Assembly (NCBI RefSeq): GCF_013201035.1
Contig: NZ_CP053707.1
Span: 682,001 to 746,000 of the forward strand
Reading direction: 5' to 3'
Length of the DNA stretch: 64,000 nt
Origin: Arthrobacter sp. NEB 688
GTDB lineage: Bacteria; Actinomycetota; Actinomycetes; Actinomycetales; Dermatophilaceae
Shown: positions 51,831 to 61,562 of the stretch, piece by piece
Numbering within the stretch: position 1 is the stretch's first letter
How the letters are laid out: the number at the start of each line of letters is the position of its first letter
Notes under the pieces: model-generated
Told to the model about the DNA's origin: nothing
Database searches by the model: none
Seen by the model: only the letters and a program-made list of their open reading frames with translations
Position numbers and translations under genes: made by a program

Positions 51831-52991
51831 ATGCCAGTGAAGAACCAGGGCAGTGATGCCCGGATCGCCCTCGTCGCGTCGTGGGCGGTCGTCATCGTCA
51901 TCGTCGTGCAGGGCACCTTGTCCATGCTCACGCAGGTCAACGACGCCCGGATGCCGCTCGAGCGCGTCGCGGCGGTCGTCTCCGGCCTCGTCGCGGCCGC
52001 GCTCTTCACGGTCGTCCAGCTGCGGACCGTCCGCGACCGCCCGGTGCCGCCGTGGATGCCGTGGCTCGTCGTCCTCACCGCGACCGCGTCGTTCGTCGCC
52101 GGGGTGTGGCTCAACGCCTCGCTCGTGCTCGGGACCGCGATGCTCCTGCTCGAGGGGCGGCGCCTGGCCGCCACCTGGCTGGGGTACGTCCTGCTCATCG
52201 CGGGCTTCATGCTCACCCAGGACGTCAACCCGTTCATCGCCGGCTTCCTCACGCTCGTCGCCGCCGCCATCGGGCTGCTGCTCTACGTGCTGACCCGCCT
52301 CGCGGTCACCGTCGGCGAGCTCGCCCGGGCCCGCGAGACCGTGGCCCGGCTGCGCGTCGACGAGGAGCGCCACCGCATCTCGCGCGACCTGCACGACATC
52401 CTCGGCCGCAGCCTCGTCGCCGTCGGCCTGCGCATCCAGACCGCCATCCGCCTGCTCGAGCGCGACCCGCAGCGCTGCGGCGAGCAGCTCGAGGAGGTCG
52501 CCCGGATGGTCACCGAGGGGCAGTCGCAGCTGCGCGGCCTGACCCGCGGCGAGACCGTCGTCGGCTTCGAGGACGAGCTCGCGTCCGCGCAGGACATCTT
52601 CGAGCGCCTCGGCATCCGCTGCACGACCGACGTCGACGCGGACGGCACCGTCGGCGATCTCGTCGACACCCTCGGCTCGCGGGTGCTGCGCGAGTCGGTC
52701 ACCAACCTCCTCAAGCACTCCCGACCCACGTGGGTCGAGATCGGCCTGCGCGAGGAGGCGACGGCCAGCGTGCTCGTCATCGTCAACGACGGCGCCTCCG
52801 ACACCGGGCGCGCCCGGGGCACCGGCCTCGCGGACCTCGCCGAGCGCGCGAGCGCCCTCGGCGGCTCGCTCGAGGCGGGGCACCTGCCCGGCGGGCGCTT
52901 CCGCGCCATCTGCCGGATGCCCGCCGCCCACCCCACCGACCCCTCCGACCTCGCGGCCGACCGGCCGACACCCCTGGGAGCCCGATCGTGA
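51831..52991 (+). CDS. Sensor histidine kinase (NarL-system type)
   Basis: 386 residues. About five membrane helices fill the first 160 residues, without an extracytoplasmic sensor domain, then ERHRISRDLHDILGRSLVAVGLRI is a HisKA_3 box with the phospho-acceptor His near residue 187; RESVTNLLKHS is the N-box and GTGLADLAERASALGG the G-box. Such kinases often sense membrane state or the peptide product. TACGGT at about 51789 may give a separate promoter. GTGA overlap couples it to the response regulator. Confidence 0.9.
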   Translation: MPVKNQGSDARIALVASWAVVIVIVVQGTLSMLTQVNDARMPLERVAAVVSGLVAAALFTVVQLRTVRDRPVPPWMPWLVVLTATASFVAGVWLNASLVLGTAMLLLEGRRLAATWLGYVLLIAGFMLTQDVNPFIAGFLTLVAAAIGLLLYVLTRLAVTVGELARARETVARLRVDEERHRISRDLHDILGRSLVAVGLRIQTAIRLLERDPQRCGEQLEEVARMVTEGQSQLRGLTRGETVVGFEDELASAQDIFERLGIRCTTDVDADGTVGDLVDTLGSRVLRESVTNLLKHSRPTWVEIGLREEATASVLVIVNDGASDTGRARGTGLADLAERASALGGSLEAGHLPGGRFRAICRMPAAHPTDPSDLAADRPTPLGARS

Positions 52992-53626
52992 CCGACACCT
53001 CCACCTCCGCGGACGCCGTCGTCGACCCCGACCGGCTGCGCATCCTCATCGCCGAGGACGTCGACCTCGTCGCCGAGGCCTTCGAGGCCCTGCTGGGCAC
53101 CGAGCCCTCCTTCGAGGTCGTCGGCCGGGTCAGCCGCGGCGACGAGGTGGCGGCCGCCGTCCAGCGGCTGCGCCCGGACGTCGCCGTCCTCGACGTCGAC
53201 ATGCCCGGCGCCACCGGCATCGAGGCCGCCGCGCAGGTCACCGACTGCAAGGTGCTGCTGCTCACCGCCCTCGAGGGCCCGGGCCACATGCACAAGGCCC
53301 TGGCCGCCGGCGCCAACGGCTACATCCTCAAGTCGACGACCGGCAGCCGGCTCGTCGAGGCCATCCGCACCGTCGCCGCGGGCGGGACGGCCATCGACCC
53401 CGAGCTCGCCGCCGAGGCGCTGCGCAGCGGCCCGTGCCCCCTCACCGACCGCGAGATCGACATCCTCCGGCTCGTCGGGCAGGGCCGCAGCACCGAGGAC
53501 ATCGCCGGTGGGCTGTTCCTCTCGCGCGGGACCGTGCGCAACTACCTGAGCAACGCGATGGTCAAGCTGGACGCGCAGTCGCGCGCGGAGGCGTTCGCCA
53601 AGGCCGAGCGCCGCGGCTGGCTCTGA
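52988..53626 (+). CDS. NarL/LuxR-family response regulator
   Basis: 212 residues. Receiver domain with acidic pocket IAEDVD and phospho-acceptor D69 in VAVLDVDMPG, LLTALEG and YILKSTTG (conserved Lys); LuxR HTH PLTDREIDILRLVGQGRSTEDIAGGLFLSRGTVRNYLSNAMVKL at the C-terminus. It is the natural candidate to bind the palindrome TGAC-N4-GTCA found six times in the cluster, since LuxR-type dimers use such short palindromes. This assignment is inferred from position. Confidence 0.93.
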   Translation: MTDTSTSADAVVDPDRLRILIAEDVDLVAEAFEALLGTEPSFEVVGRVSRGDEVAAAVQRLRPDVAVLDVDMPGATGIEAAAQVTDCKVLLLTALEGPGHMHKALAAGANGYILKSTTGSRLVEAIRTVAAGGTAIDPELAAEALRSGPCPLTDREIDILRLVGQGRSTEDIAGGLFLSRGTVRNYLSNAMVKLDAQSRAEAFAKAERRGWL

Positions 53627-53641
53627 CCCCTCCGGGGTGGC

Positions 53642-53674
53642 TGACATCGGTCATCCGCCGGGTGCAGCGCGTCA
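53642..53674 (+). promoter_or_regulatory. TGAC-N4-GTCA operator before the ABC exporter
   Basis: TGACATCGGTCA (53642-53653) is a full site; TGCAGCGCGTCA (53663-53674), 21 bp further, differs at one core base and may be a second, weaker site, mirroring the 22-bp pair before lanKC. Confidence 0.6.
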
Positions 53675-53771
53675 CCGCCCGGCCCCCGGCCCCTTGGCCC
53701 GCCGCGGCCCGCCTGCGTTGATGGGGTGACCCGCGGGGCACCCGGCCCCCGGACCGCCGAAGGGGAGCCCC

Positions 53772-54740
<969 letters not shown>

Positions 54741-54793
54741 CCGCACCCGGCCCCGATCCCGTCACCACCCGAACCAGAGCCCAGGAGAACCCG

Positions 54794-55549
54794 ATGCAGC
54801 TCCTCCGCGACGCGACCGTCGTCTTCCGCCGGCAGGTGCGCCTCAACCTCCGCAACCCCGCGTGGGTCCTGCTCGGGGTGGCGCAGCCGATCCTCTACCT
54901 CGTCCTCTTCGCCCCCCTCCTGGGCCCGATCGCCGCCCAGATCGGGGTCGAGAACGCCTACACGTTCTTCGTCCCCGGGCTCGTCGTGCAGATGGGCCTG
55001 TTCGGCGCCCTGTACGTCGGCTTCGGGCTGCTCGCCGAGTGGCGCGAGGGCGTCCTCGAGGCCGAGCGCGTCTCGCCCGCGAGCCGCGGCGCGCTGCTGC
55101 TCGGCCGGCTCGGGCGCGACGTCCTCCAGCTCGGCATCCAGTGCCTCGTGCTCGTCGGGGCCGGCTACGCCTTCGGGATGGACGCCCCCCTGTCGGGCGC
55201 CCTCGCCGGGGTCGGGCTCGCGCTGCTCCTCGGGGCCGCCGGGTCGGCGCTGTCCAACGCCATCGCCCTGCGCACCCGCAGCGAGGAGATCATGGCGCCG
55301 CTCGTCAACGTCGTGACGATGCCCGTGCTCCTGCTCTCGGGCATCCTCCTGCCGATGACGCTCGGGCCGGGCTGGCTGCGCACCGTCAGCGACGTCATGC
55401 CGGTCCGCTACGTCGTCGACGCCGTCCGCAGCGCCTTCTCCGGCGACCTCGCCGTGCCCGCCGTCGGGACCGGCCTGGCCGTCACCGGCACGCTCCTCGT
55501 CCTCGGGCTGACCGCCGGCGTCCTCGCCTTCCGTCGTGAGGACGCCTGA
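54794..55549 (+). CDS. ABC-2 type transporter permease
   Basis: 251 residues, six membrane helices. VRLNLRNPAWVLLGVAQPILYLVLFAPLLG at the start, WREGVLEAERVSPASRGALLLGRLGRDVLQLG and LLSGILLPMTLGPGWLRTVSDVMPVRYVVDAVRSAF are ABC-2 (DrrB-like) signatures. It follows the ATPase gene by 53 bases with AGGAG before its ATG. Confidence 0.92.
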   Translation: MQLLRDATVVFRRQVRLNLRNPAWVLLGVAQPILYLVLFAPLLGPIAAQIGVENAYTFFVPGLVVQMGLFGALYVGFGLLAEWREGVLEAERVSPASRGALLLGRLGRDVLQLGIQCLVLVGAGYAFGMDAPLSGALAGVGLALLLGAAGSALSNAIALRTRSEEIMAPLVNVVTMPVLLLSGILLPMTLGPGWLRTVSDVMPVRYVVDAVRSAFSGDLAVPAVGTGLAVTGTLLVLGLTAGVLAFRREDA

Positions 55550-55624
55550 CCCGCGGCCCACACCGCAGCACCCCACCGTCGAACACCCGGCCGGTCGTGA
55601 CCTCGTCTCCGACCCGCCGGGTGT

Positions 55625-55669
55625 TGACGCGTGTCAGCGTCCCGGCCCTGCGCGCGGTGACCGATGTCA
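55625..55669 (+). promoter_or_regulatory. Two TGAC-N4-GTCA operators before the multicopper oxidase operon
   Basis: TGACGCGTGTCA (55625-55636) and TGACCGATGTCA (55658-55669, extended palindrome GGTGACCGATGTCACC) start 33 bp apart, three helix turns. They show that the oxidase-aminohydroxybenzoate operon is likely to be under the same regulator as lanKC and lanA. Confidence 0.7.
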
Positions 55670-55775
55670 CCGCCCGGGTGATGGCGGGCCGGCATCCGGA
55701 CGCCAGGCCTTCTCCCGCTGTCGCGCAGCGCATTCGATGGACGCAGCACACATCCGCCGACCCCGGGGAGAGGTC

Positions 55776-57293
55776 ATGATCAACCGCCGCAGCGCCATCC
55801 GGCTCGCAGGAGCCGGCACCCTGTCCGCCGTCGCCGGGCAGCAGCTCGTCGCCCGGGCCGGCACCGCCGAGCTGCCGCAGGGGCTCGCCCTCGGCCGGGG
55901 CGGCCACGGGGCCCACACCGGGGCGGGCATGCGCACCGTCCGCCCCGCCGACGCCGGCAGCCGCCCGGCGCTCGAGAAGTTCACCCTGCCGCTGCCCCTC
56001 CTGCGCACCGCGAAGCCGGTGACGACGAGCGGTGGCCAGGACGTCTACCTCAGCAGCATCCGCGAGGTGACCGCCGAGGTCTTCCCCGGTCACCGCGTGC
56101 CGGTGTACGGCTACTTCGGCAGCTGGGTGCCGCCGGTCATCCGCGCCCGCTCCGGCCGCCGCACGGTCGTCATCCAGCGCAACGAGACGACGGTCCCGGT
56201 GTCGGTGCACCTCCACGGGGGCGTCAACCGCGACGTCTTCGACGGCCAGATGTCGCGCCCGGTCCGGCCCGGCGGCGTCTTCAGCTACGTCTACGAGAAC
56301 GACCAGCCGGCCGCTGCCCTCTGGCTGCACGACCACACCCACCACACCGACGCCGAGAACGTCTACCGGGGCATGTCGAGCCCGTACCTCCTGTCGAGCC
56401 CCGAGGAGGACGCGCTCGGGCTGCCCTCCGGCGAGTTCGAGGTGCCGCTCGTCCTGCGCGACGGCGACTTCGGCTCCGACGGCGGCCTCGTCTTCACGAT
56501 GGACGACACCGAGCACCGCTCGACCGTCCTCGTCAACGGCACGCCCTGGCCGCGGATGGACGTCAAGCGCCGGAAGTACCGCTTCCGCGTCATCAACTCC
56601 TCGGCGATGCGCTTCTTCGTCCTCGGCTTGTCCGACGGCACGCCGATGACGCAGATCGGCAGCGACGCGAGCCTGCTCGAGGCACCGGTCACCGCACCGG
56701 TCGTCGTCGTCTCGCCCGGCGAGCGCGCCGACCTCGTCGTCGACTTCTCGCAGTGGGCGACCGGCACCGAGGTCGACGTCGTCAACTACATCGGCCCCGG
56801 CCCGATGGAGGACGTCGGCCAGGTGATGCGCTTCCGCGTCGGCGCGAACGCCCCCGACGACAGCGTCGTGCCCGACCGGCTGACGACCCTGCCGGCGGTC
56901 CCGGCCGCGACGGTCAAGCGGGCCTTCACCCTCGAGAGCAGCGAGCCGGGCGTCAGCCCGATGTACGGGTCGATCAACGGCCGCAGCTTCGACATGAGCC
57001 GCGTCGACACCACCGTCCGCTTCGGCACGACGGAGGAGTGGACGGTGACGAACGCGAACCCGACGATCCCGCACAACTTCCACTGCCACCTGGCGCACAT
57101 GCGGGTCGTCGACCGCAGCACCGGCCCGGCCGCCCCGAACGAGCTCGGGCTCAAGGACACCGTGCAGATCTTCCCCGGCGAGAGCATCCGCGTGCGGCTG
57201 ACCTTCGACCGGTACCGCGGCGTCTACCCCTACCACTGCCACATGCTCGACCACGGCGCGATGGGCATGATGGCCCAGCTCAAGGTGGTGTGA
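55776..57293 (+). CDS. Tat-exported multicopper oxidase (laccase / phenoxazinone synthase-like)
   Basis: 505 residues. NRRSAIRLAGAGTLSAVAG is a twin-arginine signal. All four copper motifs are present: HLHGG (about 144), LWLHDHTHH (about 184), IPHNFHCHL (about 431) and YPYHCHMLDHGAMGMM (about 487), the last giving the type 1 Cys-His-Met site. The layout resembles CotA, bilirubin oxidase and the phenoxazinone synthase PhsA, which couples o-aminophenols. Next to genes predicted to make an o-aminophenol acid, an aminophenol oxidase role is attractive but inferred. GGAGAGG precedes the ATG. Confidence 0.9.
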   Translation: MINRRSAIRLAGAGTLSAVAGQQLVARAGTAELPQGLALGRGGHGAHTGAGMRTVRPADAGSRPALEKFTLPLPLLRTAKPVTTSGGQDVYLSSIREVTAEVFPGHRVPVYGYFGSWVPPVIRARSGRRTVVIQRNETTVPVSVHLHGGVNRDVFDGQMSRPVRPGGVFSYVYENDQPAAALWLHDHTHHTDAENVYRGMSSPYLLSSPEEDALGLPSGEFEVPLVLRDGDFGSDGGLVFTMDDTEHRSTVLVNGTPWPRMDVKRRKYRFRVINSSAMRFFVLGLSDGTPMTQIGSDASLLEAPVTAPVVVVSPGERADLVVDFSQWATGTEVDVVNYIGPGPMEDVGQVMRFRVGANAPDDSVVPDRLTTLPAVPAATVKRAFTLESSEPGVSPMYGSINGRSFDMSRVDTTVRFGTTEEWTVTNANPTIPHNFHCHLAHMRVVDRSTGPAAPNELGLKDTVQIFPGESIRVRLTFDRYRGVYPYHCHMLDHGAMGMMAQLKVV

Positions 57294-57296
57294 GCG

Positions 57297-58847
57297 ATGA
57301 CCACCGAGGCCCTCCTCCGCCCGGCCGCGGCCGTCCCTCCGGCGCCGGCCGCCGCCAGCAGCACCGCCGCGCTCCTCGCCCGGCTCGAGCACTCCACCGC
57401 GCCGGCCCTGCTGACGCCCGACCGCTCGCTGACCGGCCGCAAGGTCGTCACCCGGGTCCGGGCCACCGCTGCGGTCCTCGCCGCGCACGGCGTGGGCGCC
57501 GGCCGGGTGGTCGCGCTGCTCAGCGGGCCCAACGACCCCGACGTCGTCGTCGCACGGCACGCCGCCCGGCTCGTCGGCGCCACCGTCGTCCACCTGCGCT
57601 CGATGAACCCGCGCAGCGACGAGGAGGAGTTCGCCGTGGAGGCCCAGCTCGACGTCCTCGACCGCACCGGCGCGGACGTCGTCGTCACCGACGCCGCGTC
57701 GGCCGGGCGGTCCACGCAGCTGCGGGCCCGGCGCCCCGGCCTCCTCGTCGTCCCGACCACCGACGACGCGGGCCCCGTGCCGGCGGCCGCCCCGTGGGAG
57801 AACGACCCGGGGGAGTGCACCGTCGTCGACGTCACGAGCGGCACGACCGGTGCCCCCCGCCTCGTGCGCCAGGGGCACGCGGCCCGCGAGCGCCTCGTCG
57901 CGCGGCTGGCCGACGACCTCGGGCCGGTGCCGACGCGCCTGCTGTCGGTCACCCCGGTCACGCACACGACCGCCCCGATGCTCGACGCCGTCCTCCTGCG
58001 CGGCGGCTCGGTCGTCCTGCACCGCGGCTTCGACGCCGAGGCGGTGCTCGACGCGGTCGAGGCGGGCGTCACCGACCTCTACCTCGCCGTGCCGCACCTC
58101 TGTGCGCTGCTCGACCACCCCCGCACCGCGACGGCGCGGCTGGGCGGGCTGCGCCGGGTCGTCTACAGCGGCACCCCGGCCGCGCCGCACCGCGTGGCCG
58201 CCGCCCGCGCCGTGTTCGGCGACGCCGTCGCCCAGGTCTACGGGACGACCGAGACCGGCGGCATCAGCGTGCTCACCCCCGAGGACCACGACGAGCCGCT
58301 GCTGCGCGGCACGGTCGGCCGGCCCTTCCCGTGGGTGCAGGTCGAGGTCCGCGACCCCGACTCCGGCGACCCGCTGCCGCTCGGCCACGCCGGCGCGGTC
58401 TGGGTCCGCTCCGAGACGACGGCCGACGGCTACTGGGCCGAGGACGACACCGACCGGATGGCGCCCGACGGCTGGGTCGGCACCGGCGACCTCGGCGCCC
58501 TCGAGGCCCACGGCCGGCTCCGGCTCGTCGGGCGGCTCGGCGGCGTCATCAAGCTCGGCGGGCTGAAGATCCACCCCGCCGCCATCGAGTCGGCGCTGCG
58601 CGAGCACCCGGCCGTGTCCGAGGCCGTCGTCCACGGGCTGCGCGACGCCGAGCGGCGCGAGTCCGTCCACGCGGTCGTCGTGCCCACGGCCGGCCGCGAC
58701 GTCGACGAGGCCGAGCTCGTCGCCCACGTGACCCGGCGGCTGAGCGCCGCCCACGCACCGACCCGCGTCGTCGTCTGGCGCGGGGTGCCGCTGACCCGGT
58801 CGGGCAAGCCCGACCGCCGCCTCGTCCGAGAGCTCCTGGGGGGATGA
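57297..58847 (+). CDS. AMP-forming acyl/aryl ligase (ANL superfamily)
   Basis: 516 residues. A3 is VTSGTTGAPRLV (about residue 177; usual Lys is Arg here), A5 is VYGTTETGG, A7 is GTGDLG, A8 is GRLGGVIKLGGLKIHPAAIE, and A10 is LTRSGKPDRRLV with the catalytic lysine near residue 502. It would activate a carboxylic acid as adenylate and pass it to CoA or an amine. It starts three bases after the oxidase stop and its own stop overlaps the aldolase start (ATGA). The likely substrate by context is 3-amino-4-hydroxybenzoate. No carrier protein is in the cluster. Confidence 0.88.
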   Translation: MTTEALLRPAAAVPPAPAAASSTAALLARLEHSTAPALLTPDRSLTGRKVVTRVRATAAVLAAHGVGAGRVVALLSGPNDPDVVVARHAARLVGATVVHLRSMNPRSDEEEFAVEAQLDVLDRTGADVVVTDAASAGRSTQLRARRPGLLVVPTTDDAGPVPAAAPWENDPGECTVVDVTSGTTGAPRLVRQGHAARERLVARLADDLGPVPTRLLSVTPVTHTTAPMLDAVLLRGGSVVLHRGFDAEAVLDAVEAGVTDLYLAVPHLCALLDHPRTATARLGGLRRVVYSGTPAAPHRVAAARAVFGDAVAQVYGTTETGGISVLTPEDHDEPLLRGTVGRPFPWVQVEVRDPDSGDPLPLGHAGAVWVRSETTADGYWAEDDTDRMAPDGWVGTGDLGALEAHGRLRLVGRLGGVIKLGGLKIHPAAIESALREHPAVSEAVVHGLRDAERRESVHAVVVPTAGRDVDEAELVAHVTRRLSAAHAPTRVVVWRGVPLTRSGKPDRRLVRELLGG

Positions 58848-59701
58848 CCGTGCCGACCACCACGACCGGCCCGCGCGCCACGCGCCTGCGCCGCCTCTAC
58901 CGCCACGGCCCCCACGGGCTCCTCGTGACGCCGCTCGACCACACCCTCGCCTGCGGGCCGGTGACGAGCCCCGGCCGCCGCCTCGACGACCTCGTCGCCG
59001 CCCTCGCCGCCGGGGGCTCGGACGCCGTCGTCCTGCACAAGGGGGCCGTCCGGCACGTCGCGCCCGAGCACCTCGCCGCCGTCTCGCTCGTCGTGCACCT
59101 CAACGGCAGCACCGCCTCGGCCGCCGACCCCGACGACAAGGTGATGCTCACCTCCGTCGAGGAGGCCCTCCGGCTCGGCGCGGACGCGGTGAGCGTCCAC
59201 GTCAACCTCGGGTCGGCCACGGAGGCACGGCAGCTGGCCGACCTCGCCGACGTCGCCGCCGCCTGCGACCGCTGGAACCTGCCGCTGCTCGTCATGGTCT
59301 ACCCGCGCGGCCCGGCCGTCCTCGACCCCACCGACCCCGAGCTGCTCCTGCGGGCCGTCACCGTCGCCGCCGACCTCGGCGCGGACCTCGTGAAGACCGC
59401 CGCCCCCCGCGACGTCGCGACGACCCGCGACCTCGTCGAGAGCTGCCCGGTGCCGCTCCTCCTCGCCGGCGGCCCCCCGCGGGCCACCGAGCGCGAGCTC
59501 GTCGCCGACGTGCGCCGCGCCCTCGCCGGGGGCGTCGGCGGGCTCGCCATGGGCCGGGCGCTCTTCCGCGCCGCGGACCCCCGCCGCACGACCGCCACCG
59601 TGGCGGCCCTGATCCACCAGAGACCGGGACTCGTCGCGAGCCCGCACACCCACCAGGAAGGAATGACCCATGTCGACGACGACCAGGCTGTGCTGGCTTG
59701 A
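58844..59701 (+). CDS. 2-amino-3,7-dideoxyheptulosonate synthase family aldolase (GriI-like)
   Basis: 285 residues. GLLVTPLDHTLACGPVTSPG, DAVVLHKGAVRHV, VHLNGSTASAADP, VSVHVNLGSATEARQL, LLVMVYPRGP and ADLVKTAAPRD (Schiff-base lysine near residue 182) closely follow the DhnA-type class I aldolases such as MJ0400 (AroA') and GriI. GriI joins aspartate semialdehyde and dihydroxyacetone phosphate to the C7 precursor of 3,4-AHBA. Its last 32 bases overlap the next gene, and the tail SPHTHQEGMTHVDDDQAVLA is an extension beyond the fold. Confidence 0.88.
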   Translation: MTVPTTTTGPRATRLRRLYRHGPHGLLVTPLDHTLACGPVTSPGRRLDDLVAALAAGGSDAVVLHKGAVRHVAPEHLAAVSLVVHLNGSTASAADPDDKVMLTSVEEALRLGADAVSVHVNLGSATEARQLADLADVAAACDRWNLPLLVMVYPRGPAVLDPTDPELLLRAVTVAADLGADLVKTAAPRDVATTRDLVESCPVPLLLAGGPPRATERELVADVRRALAGGVGGLAMGRALFRAADPRRTTATVAALIHQRPGLVASPHTHQEGMTHVDDDQAVLA

Positions 59702-60782
59702 CCTGCGCGAGGCGACGTCCCGGGACGCGATCGTCGAGGAGGCCCTGCACCAGGGCATCGACGGCCTCGTCGCGGCGCACCCCTCGGAGCTCGCGGACCT
59801 GCCGCCCTCCATCGACCGCGTGCTCCTCTCGGAGGAGCCCGTCGCCCCCGGCACCGACCTCGGCGTCGCCGACGTCGTCGTGGCCCCGATGACCCCGGCC
59901 GAGCGCCGGGCCCTGCGGGCGGCGCACCCGGACGTGCGCTTCGGCGTCTACGTCGACGTCGCGGACGCCCCGACGCTCGAGGACGCCTGCGTCGCCGCGA
60001 GCACGGAGGACCTGACGGTCATCCGGTTCCGCGACCCCACGAAGATCCCGCTCGAGATCGTCCTCGCGGCGGCCGACGCCTGCGACGGGTCGGTCGTCAC
60101 GATGGCCGGCGACCTCGAGGAGGCGCAGATCATCTACACCGTCCTCGAGCACGGGTCGGACGGCGTCGCGCTGCGGGCCCGCGCCGTGGGGGAGGCCACC
60201 GCGCTGCGGGCGGCCGCGCTCGGCGGGTCCGACCCGGTCAAGCTCGACGAGCTGCGGGTCGTGCGCACGACGCACGTCGGCCTGGGGGAGCGCGCCTGCA
60301 TCGACACGTGCTCCTACCTCGGGCTCGACGAGGGCATCCTCGTCGGCTCGACGTCCAAGGGGCAGGTCCTCTGCGTCAGCGAGACCCATCCCCTGCCGTA
60401 CATGCCGACGCGCCCCTTCCGGGTCAACGCCGGCGCCATCCACTCCTACACGCTCGGCGAGAACGGCCGCACCCGCTACCTCTCGGAGCTGCGCGCCGGG
60501 GACCGCGTCACCGCCGTCCGCACCGACGGCAGCACCCGCCTCGTGACGGTCGGCCGCGTCAAGATCGAGAGCCGCCCGCTCATCAGCATCGACGCCGAGA
60601 GCTCCGACGGGCGTGCGGTCAACCTCATCCTCCAGCACGACTGGCACGTACGCGTGCTCGGCCCGGGCGCGGAGGTCCTCAACAGCACCGAGCTGCGTCC
60701 GGGACACATCGTCCTCGGACACCTCCCGACCGCCGACCGGCACGTCGGGTACCCGATCCGGGAGTTCTGCCGCGAGCAGTGA
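59670..60782 (+). CDS. 3-dehydroquinate synthase II family protein (GriH-like)
   Basis: 370 residues. CWLDLREATSRDAIVEEALHQGIDGLV at the start, then YVVVRFRDPTKIPLE-like segment VIRFRDPTKIPLEIVLA, GSDGVALRARAVGEATALRA, ERACIDTCSYLGLDEGILVGSTSKGQVLCVSETHPLPYMPTRPFRVNAGAIHSYTL and VGRVKIESRPLISIDAE are the hallmark blocks of the AroB'/GriH family. GriH closes the C7N1 chain to 3-amino-4-hydroxybenzoate without oxidation. AGGAAGGA stands before the ATG at 59670 inside the upstream gene, supporting the overlap. Confidence 0.92.
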   Translation: MSTTTRLCWLDLREATSRDAIVEEALHQGIDGLVAAHPSELADLPPSIDRVLLSEEPVAPGTDLGVADVVVAPMTPAERRALRAAHPDVRFGVYVDVADAPTLEDACVAASTEDLTVIRFRDPTKIPLEIVLAAADACDGSVVTMAGDLEEAQIIYTVLEHGSDGVALRARAVGEATALRAAALGGSDPVKLDELRVVRTTHVGLGERACIDTCSYLGLDEGILVGSTSKGQVLCVSETHPLPYMPTRPFRVNAGAIHSYTLGENGRTRYLSELRAGDRVTAVRTDGSTRLVTVGRVKIESRPLISIDAESSDGRAVNLILQHDWHVRVLGPGAEVLNSTELRPGHIVLGHLPTADRHVGYPIREFCREQ

Positions 60783-60836
60783 CCCGAGGTCAACCACCCC
60801 GTGCCCCGTTCCGGCACACCACGAAAGGAAGCCACC

Positions 60837-61277
60837 ATGTCCGCACACACCATCGCCGACGCGCCCCTGGCCGCACCGGTCGCCCGCCCCGGCGTCTCGA
60901 CCCTCGTGACCGCCACGGTCCGCGCGGCCGTCGTCGCCCTCGTCGCCAACGTCCTGGTCCACACGCTCGCCCGGGTCGCCGGCGTCGAGACCGTGCTCAC
61001 CCCTCCCGGCGCCGCCCCCGTCACCGTCGCGCCGTTCGCGGTCGTCACGATGACGCTCGTCCCGGTCGTCGTCGGCGGCGTCGCGCTCGTCCTGTTCGCC
61101 CGGGTGTCGCCGGGCAGCGTCCGGGCCCTGCCCTGGGTCGGCCTGCTCATCGGCGTCGGCACCGTCGTCATGCCGCTCTCGATGGGCGGCGACCTCGGTG
61201 GCCGCCTCGTCCTCGCCGCGATGCACGTCATCACCGGCGTGGCCTGGTTCGTCAGCGTCCGGCGCGCCCGCGACTGA
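60837..61277 (+). CDS. Four-helix membrane protein (DUF6069-like)
   Basis: 146 residues with four membrane helices (about 28-48, 67-87, 97-115, 122-140) and short loops. Sequences such as RAAVVALVANVLVHTLARVAGV and LGGRLVLAAMHVITGVAWFVSVRR resemble the DUF6069 family of actinobacterial membrane proteins of unknown role. AAAGGAAG precedes the ATG. It is the last gene before the terminator and may be an immunity, transport or accessory factor. Confidence 0.75.
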   Translation: MSAHTIADAPLAAPVARPGVSTLVTATVRAAVVALVANVLVHTLARVAGVETVLTPPGAAPVTVAPFAVVTMTLVPVVVGGVALVLFARVSPGSVRALPWVGLLIGVGTVVMPLSMGGDLGGRLVLAAMHVITGVAWFVSVRRARD

Positions 61278-61290
61278 CCCCGCGCCACCC

Positions 61291-61329
61291 GCGGAGGGCC
61301 CACCGGCACACGGCCGGTGGGCCCTCCGC
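61291..61329 (+). terminator. Strong terminator ending the lanthipeptide/AHBA cluster
   Basis: GCGGAGGGCCCACCGG and its exact complement (16 bp) enclose a 7-base loop, 13 bases after the last stop. It is the most stable simple hairpin in the window and marks the cluster boundary. Confidence 0.9.
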
Positions 61330-61345
61330 GCGCGGTCGGGCGCAC

Positions 61346-61396
61346 GGGTCGGTGCGGGTCGGTGCGCGGCGGGGCGGGTCGGTGCGGGTCGGTGCG
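61346..61396. repeat. Short direct repeats GGGTCGGTGCG
   Basis: Four copies of GGGTCGGTGC start at 61346, 61356, 61376 and 61386. They lie upstream of the sugar-importer operon between its start and the terminator; no gene is seen in 61278-61562. Confidence 0.6.
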
Positions 61397-61562
61397 CGAC
61401 CCTGCGGGACCGGGCGGCGGCGCACCACGCACCTTCGACAGCGGTGGCGCGGATCATCCTCGGCCGGTCGAGGGGTCGGGATCGAGGGCTAGCGTCGCCC
61501 GGGTCCGTGGTCGAGAAGCGTGCCGCAGGCGTCCACCGCCCGCACCGCCCCCGGAGTCCCGC

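Noticed and set aside
55482-58754. Open frame of about 1090 codons on the minus strand
   Set aside because: Antisense to the oxidase and ligase genes, with biased Gly/Val/Arg/Asp composition and no recognisable motif.
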